Source: Tetradesmus obliquus (lineage: Eukaryota > Chlorophyta > Chlorophyceae > Sphaeropleales > Scenedesmaceae). From it: a DNA stretch of 64,000 nucleotides. Positions 11,802 through 24,118 of the stretch are shown piece after piece. Numbering within the stretch: position 1 is the stretch's first letter; every line of letters begins with the position of its first letter. The notes beneath the pieces were generated by a model that saw only the letters and a program-made list of their open reading frames with translations, searched no databases and was not told where the DNA came from. The stretch spans positions 1,426,001 through 1,490,000 of the forward strand of contig CP126207.1 in NCBI GenBank assembly GCA_030272155.1, written 5' to 3'. A program made the translations under genes and the position numbers.

Positions 11802-14800
11802 TTTGCTGCTGCTGCTGCTGCTGAAGCTTGCGTGCCAAGCCTGTGTTGCCAGCAGTTGCATTGCCGACAGTGGCATTGCTGCTGCTGTTGACAACCACTA
11901 CTGCAACATTACCGGCTGGTGACGCTGGTGTAACTAGTACTGGAGCCGGTGAAGGAGAGGTTCCTGGTGAAGTTCCGGCTGTGTTCCCTGCTGAAGTTCC
12001 AAGTGGCTGGAGTGTGAGGTTCAGCTGGACTTCAAACTGCCGAGCGGTGGGCTGCTGCTGCTGTGCTGCTGTGGAGTTACTGCTGGTGCTGTTGCTGCTG
12101 CTGCTTGTCGTGTTTTGCACAACTCCCTCAGGGACGAGCAGGGTGGTGTTGGGTGACGCTGCCACAGGTGCAGCAGTTGCATTGAAGACCTGCATTGCAT
12201 AAACACCAAGCACGAGGAGACTTATCTGCAATGCTGCGCTGAACTTGCCAGACCATCCGCAGTTTCAACAGCACACGGTGCTTGGCAAGTTGTTCGAGCT
12301 GCCACAAGGAAGCAGTATCATCATTAGAACCTGCTGCGCGGTGTGTCTTTGCCAAATGAGCAGGGCTGAATCGTTCACAGGGTAAGCCCTCAGGGTTTTG
12401 GTAAGCGGCTCATAGGTCAAAACCTTGGACATGGTTTACTACCACTTCTGAAACAGAACAACACACAAGCCTCACCTGCTGCCCCCTGAGCAGGGCTGTT
12501 TCGTTCACAGGGTAAGCCCTCAGGGTTTTGGTGAGCGGCTCGTAGGTCAAAACCCTGGGCAGGGTTTGCGCGCTCTTGAACCCCATGCGGGCGATCACAT
12601 CCGGCAGCTGGTCGCTGCAGCTGCCCGAGCAGCCTGCATCAGGACAGGCAGTCGACAACTTGAGCACGTATGTTGTGGTAGCACAGATGGCACAACATGC
12701 ACAAATATCAATCCTGCGTCTTTGCAGGAATCACTTGGGCAGCTGGTCGCTGCAGCTGCCCGAGCAGCCTGCGGCAAGGAGTAACAATGCAATCAGCTAG
12801 TTGATGCACACGCTCTTGTGGTGTCTTGCACGGCAAGCTTTTATGGGTATACACAACATCAAGGTAGCTGGTGAGGCGCATAGACCGCCCTATCTAGCTG
12901 TCATAACTTGCTGGTTGATGTGACAATACGGCCATGCATGGCAAGAAGGTTGTGACAGCTGGTATGCAGGCTGAAAATCACACAATCAAACTGTGTGCAG
13001 CATATACCTGAAACTTATGTGCTGTCACAAATGTACCAGATCATGCAGGACACGGAAGTGTGAAGAACACCTGCCAGGCTGCCGCTATGTGATACATCCG
13101 TGACAGCATGGCTTGGCACATGTTGCTGGTGTGCAGCACCAGCGTTTATACGCAGGAAACAGTATCTGTTATCTCAACAGCAGGAAACAATATGCACCTG
13201 CTGCTGTGTCCATGATCCACGACAGCATAACCTGGCGCATGTCGCTTGTGCGCCAAACCATGGACGCATACACTGAGCCATAGTCTGCAAGAAGAAAATT
13301 GAAGACAGCAGAAAGCAGGCAGAAGGCGGGAAAGAAGAAGCATGTCATTTGTGGGCCGCACGCAGCCACAGTTCGCAAGCAGACAGCAACATGCAGCTGC
13401 ATCCGGCAGGCAGGTCGCGGATATGAACTCTCGGCACGCATATCTCTGGTACACCACCCCGGGGCAACTCCGTATGATGAGTCGCCTTGAATGAAGAGTG
13501 TTGATTGTCTTTTCAGCTGAAATCACCTATAGCTGATACACTCGCCGATGCGCATTGGGGCAAAGCACTGGCCGACAAGCTTGCCGCTGAACAGCCTCCT
13601 GTATAGCTTGATTGATCTTCACAACGCTTGTGCAAAAGTAGGGACATAGCTGCCACAAGCACCCCTTGCAAAATAACACGCTCACCCATGCGCATCGGGG
13701 CGAAGCGCTGGCCATCCAGCTCGCCCCTGAACAGGCTTCTGGCTGCAGCATCATCACTTGCATCAACATAATTGAAATCAAAATCGTACTGCTGCTGCTG
13801 CTGCTGCTGCTGCTGGCCGGCTGCATTTGCTGCTGCCGCAGTTGCATTGGCAGCAGCGGCAGAGCCGGCTGCCTCTGCTGCTGCCACAGTGGATGTTGAT
13901 GAGTTTGGGTAGGTGCTATACTGCTGCCCAAAGACAGGTGTGCTGCTGCTGCGGCTGCTGTTGCTGTTGTTGGCTTGGCCGTCTGCTGCTGTTACTGGTG
14001 ACGATGGTGGGTTGACAGCAGCAAAGTTCCAGGGGCCGTTGCCAAGGACGTACCTGCAGGAGCATATGATTGCATTGCGTTGGGTCAGAACCTGACTTGT
14101 GTTGAGTTGCTGATGCAGTGGCAGCGTGTGCAATGTTTTGTATTCCTGAGCGCTGACATCATTGCAATTGAGCAGATGCTGGAGTTGCTGTGCAAAAACC
14201 ACTCGTCTGGCGTAAAGCGCCCCTGAAGCTGCTCTGATCATCCCGCCAGATAATGAATGGTGTGACGTAGTAGTCAAAGTGTGTTTCGACACTCACCACC
14301 CCTAAAAAAGACTCCCCTTAAGGTGCTCTGGGCGTCACACTTAGATATGAACAGCTGTCTCTGGTTTGAACAGTGTTACATAACATGCCAAATTGACAAC
14401 ATGACGCTCACCACTCTTGGGAGAAGATGCCCCTGAAGCTGCTCTGGTCGTCCCATTTGAGCATGAACAGCCCTGCACGCAGGTGGCAGTAAATGCACTT
14501 ATCAAAGCCTCGCATGCACAGCAGCTCAAATACAACATCAGAGATGATAGCAATGAGAGGCACAGCACTGGTAACAGTACTGCCCTATGTCACACCTGCC
14601 CAAGCGGTGCCATGTTGGTAGCAAGAACCTCCTACATGCGGCTGCACACCCCTCACTGGTGCAAACCTTATCTTTGGATAAGCCCTCAAATGCGTCAAAC
14701 CTAGGCATAACATGCATCTACACTATTACCGGGCTCCAGTTCCGCCATGTTCACCACTTCCCACATGCAACGAAACGCCCCAAAGTGGTCGCAACCTCCA

Positions 14801-15417
14801 GACCCAGCATTCGCACAACAATCCAACAACCTGCAAATGAGCCGTGGTAGTCATCCACATATTCAAAGTCACCTGGCTCCAGTTCCGCCATGAAACTTAG
14901 ACAGACATCTACATTGGGAGTAGTGTATACACGTAAGTTCTTACCTGGCTCCAGTTCCGCCATGTCCACCACTTCCCACAGGCGGCAATACACCCAAAAC
15001 TGTCATGCGCAAAAACAATCAATCACACAACAGCTAAAAAAGTGAAACCAATAGGTTTTGCAGCTGAAATCAAGTTTTGACATACATCAACGTACCTGGC
15101 TCCAGTTCCGCCATGTCCACCACCTCCCACATGCGGCAGTACGCCCCAAACTGGTCGCAGGGGCCGCCATAGGCAGGCCCAGGCCAGCTGGTGTTGGAGG
15201 CAGTTCGACCAGCACGGCACTGACCGTTGACCTGCAATATTTCAGGCAACAATGTGGTATTTGACAAATGTTTGGTTATGTCCTCTGACATCAGCAGGCC
15301 CAGGCCAGCTGGTGTTGGAGGCAGTTCGACCAGCACGGCACTGACCGTTGACCTGCATGAAAGCACAGTGTGTACACAGCAATATTTGATGAATATGAAG
15401 TTATCATTATTATTAAG

Positions 15418-15483
<66 letters not shown>

Positions 15484-15490
15484 GTTGTTA

Positions 15491-15540
<50 letters not shown>

Positions 15541-17841
15541 GTTATTGTTATTATTATTATTATTATTTTCATCATAATCATATATTTATTAGTATTAGTA
15601 TTATTGTTATTAGCTGCATATATGTTCACTTCTGGCGCTGCATCGAGCTGGAGGTACAGGTTCCCCTGCGTAGCTCCACAGCGGTGCCATAGTAATAATG
15701 ATGACGAACGAAAGTTGATGATGACGAACGAAAGTTGAAATATCACTTGTGACAGTAGATCGACATTTCTATCCACATCAGGGCTTACCTCTGGCTCTGC
15801 ATCGAGCTGGTTGTATAAGTTTCCAGCATAGCTCCATGGCCCGGCCATAGCAGGGGCAGTGAAGCCTGATGCTGACAACATTTCTTATATATTTCTATTA
15901 TTCCCTATATATTTCTTTTTACATCACATCTGAATTATCCACCTCAGTTCTTACCTCTGGCTCTGCATCAAGCTGGTTGTATACGTTCCCAGCATAGCTC
16001 CATGGCCCTGCCATTGTGGGTGCGGTGAAGATGCCGGCCCCACCCAGGCAGTTTTGCTGCGTGCCAATCGCCAGCGCAAACTGGGACCTGCAGGACAGCA
16101 GGCAGAACCCCAATACCAGAGTATATCAGTAACAACAGTAGAGCCGTTGGGTGCAGTGAAGATGGCGGCACCGCCCAGGCAGTTCTGTTGCCTGCCGATC
16201 GCCAGCGCAATGTGAGACCTGCACGAACATGGGAGTCACCATATTTCGTATTACAAGGGCCTAGCAGGGAGGTGATTCCCACCAAAAGCTTGACAGCGAC
16301 ATAAGAAGAACAGCACTGCAGATTGCAGAGTTTGATGGGCAAGAGAGCAAAGCTTGACTGCAAAGTCTGACAATTGGTTCTTCCCTGCTATTTGCGCAGT
16401 GTTGTCGCACAGCATACAAACATAACAACTGTAGCCTACACATAACAGCTGTAGCCTGAGGTTGAAGACAATGCACTCGCAACAGTTATCACAACAGGGC
16501 TCACTTGGGCAGTGGTTGAGAGCTCACATCTGTGCCAATGTCAGAGTCAGCCACACAGCCAAATGTCATCTACTGCAATGACTGGGATTACCTAACGAAC
16601 AATTTTCAGCACCAGAGGCTCGAAAAGATAGTAATACACAAATGATGCGGCTCACTTGGGCAGGGGTTGAGGGTTTTGTGTTGATGTCAGCGCCAGCCAC
16701 ACAGCATGGCGGCCCTCGGTTGGGTCCCTGAACTGGAAGTTTGTGCCACCTGGCGGCACCTGAATAGCAGCAGCAACATCAGCAGCAGCAGCAGCAGCAG
16801 GAGCAGGAGCAGGAGCAGCAGCAGCAGCAGCAGGAGCAGCAGCAGCAGCATTGCACGGCGAGATAAGGCCTTCATTGCAGCTTGTAGCGCGGAGCAACAC
16901 GCGCCATCTTTCTCACCATGCTTCTTGCATCGGTCTGCAGCAATTCCCACATGTTGTTGTTGAATGTCTCTGGTAGGACATAAACATTAAAGGCCCTAGG
17001 ATTTGCAGTAGCACTGCTGAACCCCTGGGCTTGTGAGGGTTGTACTCAACCACAGTCATCAGGGCTTGCAGAAACTCGACGGTACAACAATCTTCAATAC
17101 AGAGCTTGTGGCATGTGAAAACTGCCTTGTAAACATCCCGTTGAGGGTGGCGCCTTCAACGAGCTGTTTACAAGGCTTTTTTCACAGAACATGTAACAAG
17201 ATTTAGCGGGGAACATCACAGCCGCAATATATTGCTTGTCAGGAAGGTCGCTAGTTGTCATTGACACATGCCAGCCGTCTCTGCGTCATGACAGGGTTAG
17301 GTGTCTTTTGCACTGCTGGAGCAAGAGGTTTCTCCAATCCTTCTTTTTGGGTATTGTGAATGCAACTCAAAATGTGACATAATGTTACGTCACGTACTCC
17401 ACTCAATCAAAGAAGTAGGGACCCCATTCCGGAGCCAACGAGAGGCTCATAGGGGGAGGCCAGATTGAATTAACAACTCATCATCGAACAAAATGTCAGA
17501 AACAAAAGCAGAAGTACACTCAGCATACCTGTCAGTGGTTATATTAGTAACACTTATCCATATAGTGTTACCTGCACCAGGAAGGGGTTTGTGTCTGGCT
17601 TCTTCCAGCGCTTGAGAAGTGGGTCACTCATATCTTCAGGGACCGCCATGGCTTGGCGCTGGAAGAAGTTGCCCTGCTCAGGCACCAGGGTAGAGGCAGC
17701 TGCAGCAGCAAATAGCAGCAGCAAACAGCAGCAGTCTGTCAGGACGGCTTGGTCGTGTCCTGCATAGTGCCATGGCGCAACGCTAGAGAGAGGTGCCGTG
17801 CTCGGGCCCCAGGACGAGAGTCGGAGCAACTGCGGCACCAG

Positions 17842-17929
<88 letters not shown>

Positions 17930-18429
17930 CATTCCATGTTATATTGCATAATTATGTACAGGCCGTCAAACGCTGGCGGCAGTTGGCCTGATCAGGCACC
18001 AATTGGTGTTCTTGCAAGGGCATAGGGGCAGCTGCAACAACAACCAAGAACGGAACAAGAGCACAACAGAAACCGCAGTGGTGCGCATATACAGGTGAAA
18101 ACAAAAGTGCATTTGCTGATGCAGTGTGTGACCCTTTGCCTGCCAAGTTAGCAGAAATATCCCACTCTCTCCTTGCAAAGACGCTGCCCCAGACCAGACA
18201 ATGTTGAAACATCTAAAGTCGGCCACCTAGACAATGACGAGTTTTGCTTTTCAGTGCAGCTGCCTTACCTGTATACGTAAGCACGGGTATTCCAGTTTCT
18301 TCTGGCACAGTTGCTGCTCCAGACCACACGCCGTTGAAGTCGTACATGGTGTCGGGCAGCAGTGCTGGCGGCAGCCACGTCCAATGCGCCAGGTCCTTAC
18401 TGACAACATGCGCCCAGAAAGGTGCACCT

Positions 18430-18469
<40 letters not shown>

Positions 18470-21400
18470 GCAGATTGTGTTGAAGTCGTACATGGTGTCG
18501 GGCAGCAGCGCAGGTGGCAGCCATGTCCAGTGTGCCAGGTCCTTGCTGACAACATGCGCCCAGAAAGGCGCACCTGCAGCAGCAGCAGCAGCAAACAGAG
18601 TGTGTTGAAGTCGTACATGGTGTCGGGCAGCAGCGCAGATGGTAGCCATGTTCAACGGGCCAGGTCTTTGCTAACCACGTGAGCCCAGAAAGGCGCACCT
18701 GCAGCAGCAAAGCAATGAAACATTATGGCATATCTCAATCTAGCAGGGATAGCATGCTGCAGCGATTGTTGCTTGCAGTGCAGGCGGAAGCCATGTCCAA
18801 TGCGCCAAATCTTTGCTGACCATTGGTGACGTGGGCCCAAAAAGAGCACCGCAGCAGCAGCGGCAGCAGCAGCAGCAGCAAGCAGCGTGTGTTTCAAACA
18901 TAAGTGAAGTACGACAGCAGTGCAGGCGGCAGCCACCTCCAATGCGCCAACCCTTTGCTGACCACATGGGCGCAAAAAGGGGCACCTGCAGCAGCAGCAG
19001 CAGCAGCAGCGGCAGCAGCGGCAGCAGCGGCAGCAGCGGCAGCAGCGGCAGCAGCAGCAGAGAGCATGCCTTGCCCTGTGTGCACAATGCAGTCCTGCAG
19101 ATTAAGTCTGACAGCACATCATAGCACTTGATGGTACTGCGTCCACCAAAGGTTATGTCTGAAGAAGCACACTCACCCCACTGTATTGCCCTGGGATTGT
19201 AGCGCATGAAGACGTGTGTGGTGCCATTCAGCTCAAACATGCCAGCAGGAACAATGCGCATGCATGCCGTAGTCGTACTGCACCGCACACTCATACCAAT
19301 GTCGCCTGTACTTTGCTGCAGTCAACTGCACACTGAAGCCACTGTATTGCCTTGGGGTTGTACCGCCTTCAGCAGATACACAAACAAATATGCCCATAGA
19401 TGCAGGAGCCCCCCGGGTAGAATGCACTCGTCCTGGTGTAGATATGAGTCTGTTAGCGGTTCAGGGTGGTTTGTTTACATGTTTGTTTGCCGACATTGTA
19501 TTGCTGATGAAACAGTTTCCCCACCACAGTAGTGACAACACACAGCTGACAACGTTGCTGCTGCAGCTCAGCTCAACAGTGTTGCTGGCAAGAAACAGCA
19601 CGTTTGAAGCAGCATGAGCATAGGAATAAATAGTAGCTGTACAGCAGCAAAGCACATGCTTTTAGCACAGATGCACCAATGTGACAAACTATTTTTTGCA
19701 AAACTGCCGTTGCTGACACACAGCTGCAGCTGCACAGACCGTGTGACTGCTGGCCTGCTCGCACCGCGACGCGCGTTGACACCATCTGATCTAATCAAAG
19801 AACATTGTTCAATCGTGGCATCCGCCGTGCGCAGTGTGTAATAAAACGTAGGCAAGAACACTCTTGTGACCAGGCAGCTGGTTATGCGGCACCATTGCCG
19901 TGCCGTGTGGCGACCATTCTGCTATACATGACAATTTGACAATCTTGATGGCAATGCCAACCTGTTTGAGGACACTATGCACATAGCGCGTGGTGAAGCC
20001 ACGGAAACCAAAAATATCGCGCGTGTATTTTGCAGAGCAGATGATTGTGTTGCAACCAACATTGGACAATGCAGCACCAATGCAGCAGCTGCTACCAAGC
20101 CCACTAATCTGAAGGATCAGCAATTGCTAGCATGCACAAAAGGGGCCTGTCACTGGTTGCTGATGATAACATTCCTTCCTTGGGAGGGCCCCCCGAAAGC
20201 AATTGCAACCCATAGCTAACCGTGTTGCTGCTGCAGCTGTTGCTGAAACATACCAGCACGTTGTAAGCAACATAGAGCATAAGAATAAGAAGGTAGCAAA
20301 GCAGTTGTTTCCAGCACACATGCACCAATATGACAAACAATGTTGCGCAGCACTGCTGTGCCTCCTGCTGACGCACATTTGCAACTCAGTTCAACTGCAG
20401 TGCCGCACTGAGTGCAGCTGCATATACATGCCTTGGGACTGCTGACCTGCTCGCAGAGCCTCGGGCGTTGACAGCACTTGCTGTAGTTGATGTGTGAGTT
20501 TCAACATACGTTGTGGGCAGCTACGCCTGATGCCGTAAACCTAAGGAACAGCTTGAGTGTGCCGAAACAGAGATGACACGCCCTACTGCCACAAGACGTG
20601 ACAGCTGAGACAGCTGCAAAGTGCATCGCTACTAAATCAGTCGGAAAGACACATTAATCAGCAAGATGTGCTGCGACATCGCTGCACGAAGCAAACACCG
20701 TGACCGATGTGATGCAGAGCGGAAGAATCTGCGAAGCTACGAAACAGTTGCATACATCCTTATAACGCGTTAAGCGAAGATGAGGCCACGAACCTGCGAT
20801 GCTGACGGACGGAACAGGAAAAGTGCTTGCACCCCACGCCAGGAGCATCTGCTGCTGGTGCTGCTCGCACGCAGCAGCGCGCACAGTAGCATACTAAACA
20901 ACAATAAGTTGTGAGCTGCATTGGAGCTGCGGTCGCACTGCCCCCAAATCGTGCTTGCGGCCTCTTCACATGATAGGGCCGTCAATTCTGCGGATTGCTC
21001 GCAGCTACGTGGCTCGATAGCGCAGCAGGCACTGCAATATCGCTTCCACTGTTATAAGGAACGTCGATGCAATTTGTAGCCAGCTGCGAAGCAGCCATGG
21101 AAATGACACTTCGAGCGGGGACTGCTGTCTGCGACAGAAAATACTCACGCTGCATCGAACAGCCGCAGCAGATTTACCGGAAACTACTGCTTTGTTGCTT
21201 TCTTTTACGGTAGTGCTGGAAAATGCAAAGCAATTTATCGCCATATTCTAAATCAGCGAAGTAAGCTTATACCCGGGGGGCAAAGAAAGCACACTCACCC
21301 CACTGTATTGCCCTTGGGTTGTACTGCATGAAGACGTGGGTGGTGCCGTTCAGCTCAAACATTCCATGCGGGTCATTCATCCATCCTGCAACAGCAGACA

Positions 21401-21703
21401 TAACGCAGCAGACACGCAGCAGCAGCAGCAGAACCAGCAGCAACACACAGTTGGCCGTAGAGGCTGCAGCAGCTATGCAGCAGTACCAGCAATGGCAGCA
21501 GCAGCAGCCGGCACGCGAGGATGGACTGGGTCAAAAGCTCAGCTAGTTTACATGTTCATACTGTAACTGCTGCTGCGGGTGCGCACCATATGGCACAGTC
21601 AGGTGGTACGCAGGGCGCAACGGCTGCCACTTGTCGCTTGTGAAGTTGTCGCAGCCGGCACGCTGGAAAGAGCCCACATCAGGTGCGGGGCCTGCAACAG
21701 CAC

Positions 21704-21745
<42 letters not shown>

Positions 21746-22260
21746 TACGCATAACCATGTGCCGTGTTCACACGTAGAGCAGGACACACTACATCCTGCT
21801 GAGCACTTCACTCTGCAGGTGCTGCTGTGCATATGATTTTATTGATTGATTAATGCTTACATGGTTTGTACGTCTGGCAGCCAGACCTGGGGCTTCCAAA
21901 GCATCCATAGTGTTCTGTTTCTATCCTGCAAGCCTTGCCGGGCAAGGATCCGTACAAGGTTACTGCTACTGCATGATCACTGATCAGAATGCATCTGTTT
22001 GGCTCAATGAATGCCTCACAAGAAGGTTTACGTAGTCATTTGATCGACAACAGCACCAATGAGCACAGTTATGTAAGGGCAGCAGCAAATGCACATTGCT
22101 TTGCCAGTGCTGCCGTTACAAAGCTGCTGTGGCAGCAGCAGCAGATCTCGCCTGTCAGTGTTGCCTGCAGGCGCCTCCCTGGCAGAGCTAGGGACTGATC
22201 AGATAACACAAACAGTATCAATGCTATCTGCAGGAGACCAACACAGCGGTTGAGCCACAT
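11251..22260 (-). CDS. Secreted GH32 family enzyme (invertase/fructan hydrolase-like)
   Basis: The family hydrolyses beta-fructosides such as sucrose or fructans with retention. Inferred exons: 22260-22152, 21691-21587, 21385-21299, 18427-18269, 17699-17572, 16759-16656, 16087-15955, 15231-15096, 14472-14412, 14053-13686, 12633-12476 and 12225-11251; every junction is in phase (about 840 residues). A signal peptide opens it (MWLNRCVGLLQIALILFVLS). Motifs in order: LRPAYHLTVPYGWMNDPHG (nucleophile Asp), SKDLAHWTWLPPAL, FNGVWSGAATV, NFQFRDPT (RDP motif), MWEVVDM (acid/base Glu), QTLPRVLTYEP, then the C-terminal sandwich with VDHSVVEVYALGG. The family usually has WMNDPNG and WEC(P/V)D, so His and Val replacements are noted. 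Exons 10 and 12 carry Asn/Ser/Gln-rich inserts, many with N-glycosylation sequons. The exon-1 donor would have to be GC (22151-22150). Substrate unknown. Confidence 0.86.
12350..12773 (-). repeat. Copies of GH32 exon 11 parts
   Basis: A copy of the 3' part of exon 11 (the CGAACAGCC and AACCCTGAGGGC stretches on the sense strand) lies at about 12356-12432. A copy of its 5' part lies at 12738-12773. The working exon is 12476-12633. Confidence 0.6.
13540..15357 (-). repeat. Copies of GH32 exons 8, 9 and 10
   Basis: A degenerate copy of the exon-10 3' end lies at about 13540-13605. Exon-9 copies (DDQSSFRG block) lie at about 14180-14260 and 14290-14340. Exon-8 copies containing the WEVVDMAELEPG block lie at about 14735-14820, 14870-14895 and 14944-14996, and a copy of its 5' part at 15294-15357. 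Intervening exons keep their order, so each exon was copied locally rather than as part of one large duplication. Confidence 0.62.
15418..15600. repeat. (ATT)n microsatellite
   Basis: About 180 bp of nearly pure ATT triplets with a few GTT interruptions sits in GH32 intron 7, between decayed exon-7 copies (15618-15680) and the exon-8 copy at 15294-15357. Open frames of poly-Leu or poly-Ile across it are artefacts of the repeat. Confidence 0.95.
15618..16545 (-). repeat. Copies of GH32 exons 6 and 7
   Basis: Exon-7 copies (GPWSYAGN..NQLDAEPE block) lie at about 15785-15870 and, decayed, at 15618-15680. A copy of its 5' part is at 16141-16218. A decayed exon-6 copy lies at about 16500-16545. 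Confidence 0.62.
17842..17935. repeat. (CAG)n microsatellite in GH32 intron 4
   Basis: Some 30 nearly uninterrupted CAG triplets on the + strand. The gene is on the - strand, so the transcript carries CUG. Long homopolymer frames over it are not coding. Confidence 0.93.
18428..19370 (-). repeat. Copies of GH32 exons 3 and 4
   Basis: The exon-4 block (HVVSKDLAHWTWLPPALLP) recurs at about 18470-18570, 18595-18700, 18775-18850 and 18895-18990, mostly right after a (CTG)n-CAG acceptor. Only the copy at 18427-18269 continues into FNGVWSGAATV. Exon-3 copies (GMFELNGTTHVFM block) lie at about 19170-19245, and a fainter fragment at 19325-19370. Confidence 0.7.
19555..20460. repeat. Diverged direct duplication inside GH32 intron 3
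   Basis: About 220 bp at 19555-19775 and 20220-20460 align with many differences. Shared landmarks include GTTGCTGCTGCAGCT, GCACAGATGCACCAATGTGACAAAC (CACACATGCACCAATATGACAAAC in the second copy) and CTGACCTGCTCGC. It contains no coding signal I recognise. The rest of the intron to 21298 shows nothing further. Confidence 0.5.
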
Positions 22261-22609
22261 GGCTGTTCTTGCTACAGCTGCAGCAGCCAGCTGGTGCGAG
22301 CGGGCCGACTTCCGACTGCTGAAAAAGCGCAGCAGACCGTGATCGGAAGATGTCGACCTAATTTTCTCAGCCAGATCCGGCGACCAGGCGATTTGAACGC
22401 ACAGCTATTCGTTTGTAGGGAGTGACGCAAATTGTGAAGACCTTGGACCACGACATGCTGAGCTGTCTTCGACAGTTGCATTCGACGATGCTGCAAGGCG
22501 CAGGGTGAACCGTAAACAAATATATATTGGAAGTTCATTGCACACGGATTACGATTTATTGCATTTCGCTGCGTCAAGCTGTAGGATTGGGGCGCTCCAG
22601 GGTTATGTG

Positions 22610-22629
22610 GGTTATCCCATGGGATAACC
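22610..22629. promoter_or_regulatory. Perfect 20-bp palindrome upstream of GH32
   Basis: The sequence GGTTATCCCATGGGATAACC is its own reverse complement and lies 350 bp upstream of the GH32 start codon. It could bind a dimeric regulator, but that is inference from symmetry and position only. Confidence 0.35.
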
Positions 22630-23825
22630 TCTGGCCATAGGCTTCTGCACGGCGTCTGCACGGAGTCAGTGACAGCAAGACGGCAATGCTGCATCACAGC
22701 ATGTAACACAGTGAAACTGTGTTGCCATCGCTCAAAGCTCAAACATCGCACAAAGGAACACAGTGTTGCTGTGACCACAGGCACACCGAGAGCCACCCAC
22801 ACCACTCACCACTATAATAATAATAGTCTTCTTGTAAGCCATACCTTGTCATCGGCATCAGCAACCGCGCCCCGTACGGAGCGGAAACTACGACTATTAT
22901 TGCCTCTCTATTGGCACTCACCACTATAACTGCTTGGACTCAAACCACACTACCTTGCCTGACACGATGCGTCAAACAACTAAACCAAATCAAAGCTAGT
23001 CAACCTGTTCACACAGCCCCATCCCCCGCTCATGGGTACTGAACCCTACAATTCAAACTGGCCTAAACCATGCATCACAGCAGTGATCCTGTACAGGACC
23101 AAATTGGCCTCAACCGTGCATCACAGCATGATCCTGTGAGGCAGGCACCAGGCCGCATGGCCCCTAACACTCCCCTTCACCCACCTGCAGCAACCAACCA
23201 CACAGCCAACCTTTGCAGGTGTACGCTGTAGAGGCTTCATGCCGCATGGTCAACTAAAACTGGAAACTGCACGAAAGTGTAATAAGGCACATGCTCGGCA
23301 AATTCGTATAGCAGCACACATAGCAGCCTTGGCAGGTCGAGTGCGCACAGTAGTGCTGCTGTCAACTGCTACATACGCTGCTGCATTTAGTAATAATTTG
23401 ATCTAGTGGGTGTGCTTTGCAACCGGTCGAAAGACCAGGGCCCTCCTGAGCCACCGTCAATGGCTTGATCAAAGGCAAACAGCAACCAGCTGGTTTTGAA
23501 CTAGCAGGTGCTTGCTGGCTGGTAGCAGGGTGAAAACCCTCTGTGTCCCCTCTGCATTTAGTCTGTGTCGATGCCATCAACAACTGCTGCCCCAAAGGAG
23601 CCACTTCAGCATGCCTTTGCATAACCGGGCGTTGGTATGGCAGGATGTATGTGCCATCGTGCAGCACTTGCTGCCGTGCTTCACCAACTCCATGCAGCAA
23701 CGTTGCTGCAGTTAACTGCACACGCTGCAGTTCACTGCACACGCTGCAGTTCACTGCACACGCTGCAGCAACTGCACACGCTGCACCAGCAGCAGCAAAG
23801 CATTGACCTCTGCACGTTTATGCAC

Positions 23826-24030
23826 AAAGCTGTCATCAGATCCATCAGAAGGCACCAGATCCACCAGCAGGCACCAGATCCTTAAAAAGGCGCCAGATCC
23901 ATCAGAAGGCACCAGATCCATCGAAAGGCACCAGATCCATCGAAAGGCACCAGATCCATCAAAAGGAACCAGATTCATCAGCAGGCACCAGATCCATCAG
24001 CAGGCACCAGATCCATCAGCAGGCACCAGA
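23826..24030. repeat. 19-20 bp minisatellite
   Basis: About ten direct units of CAGATCCATCAGCAGGCACC or close variants (with AGAAGG or CGAAAGG in place of CAGCAGG) run head to tail. On the - strand they read as an open frame of repeated DLVPSDGSG-like units, which I take as incidental. Confidence 0.85.
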
Positions 24031-24118
24031 TCCAGGCAAATTCAGCCGTGCCGTATGGGGATGATCCTGTGAGCGAATGTATTGCGCTCACTCGTGTATG
24101 TGCCGCATGCCGTGCACC

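Larger units (their letters stand above)
22261..24118. other. Intergenic region with palindrome and minisatellites
   Basis: This lies between the GH32 start and the next gene's stop. It holds a perfect 20-bp palindrome at 22610-22629. A short array of CACGCTGCAGTTCACTG units lies at 23705-23785. A minisatellite of about 19-20 bp (core CAGATCCATCAGCAGGCACC) spans 23826-24030. I see no convincing exon. The GH32 promoter is expected here, but I cannot point to its elements. Confidence 0.5.

Noticed and set aside
15370-15740. Poly-Leu/poly-Ile open frames on both strands
   Set aside because: They are translations of an (ATT)n microsatellite inside a GH32 intron.
17749-18025. Poly-Gln and poly-Ser frames near 17.8-18.0 kb
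   Set aside because: They follow the CAG microsatellite in GH32 intron 4, and no neighbouring exon joins them.
22272-22805. 177-codon - strand frame upstream of GH32
   Set aside because: It has no recognisable motif, spans the palindrome and lies where a promoter is expected.
23751-24072. Frames encoding DLVPSDGSG-like repeats
   Set aside because: They come from the 19-20 bp minisatellite, and no flanking exon supports coding use.
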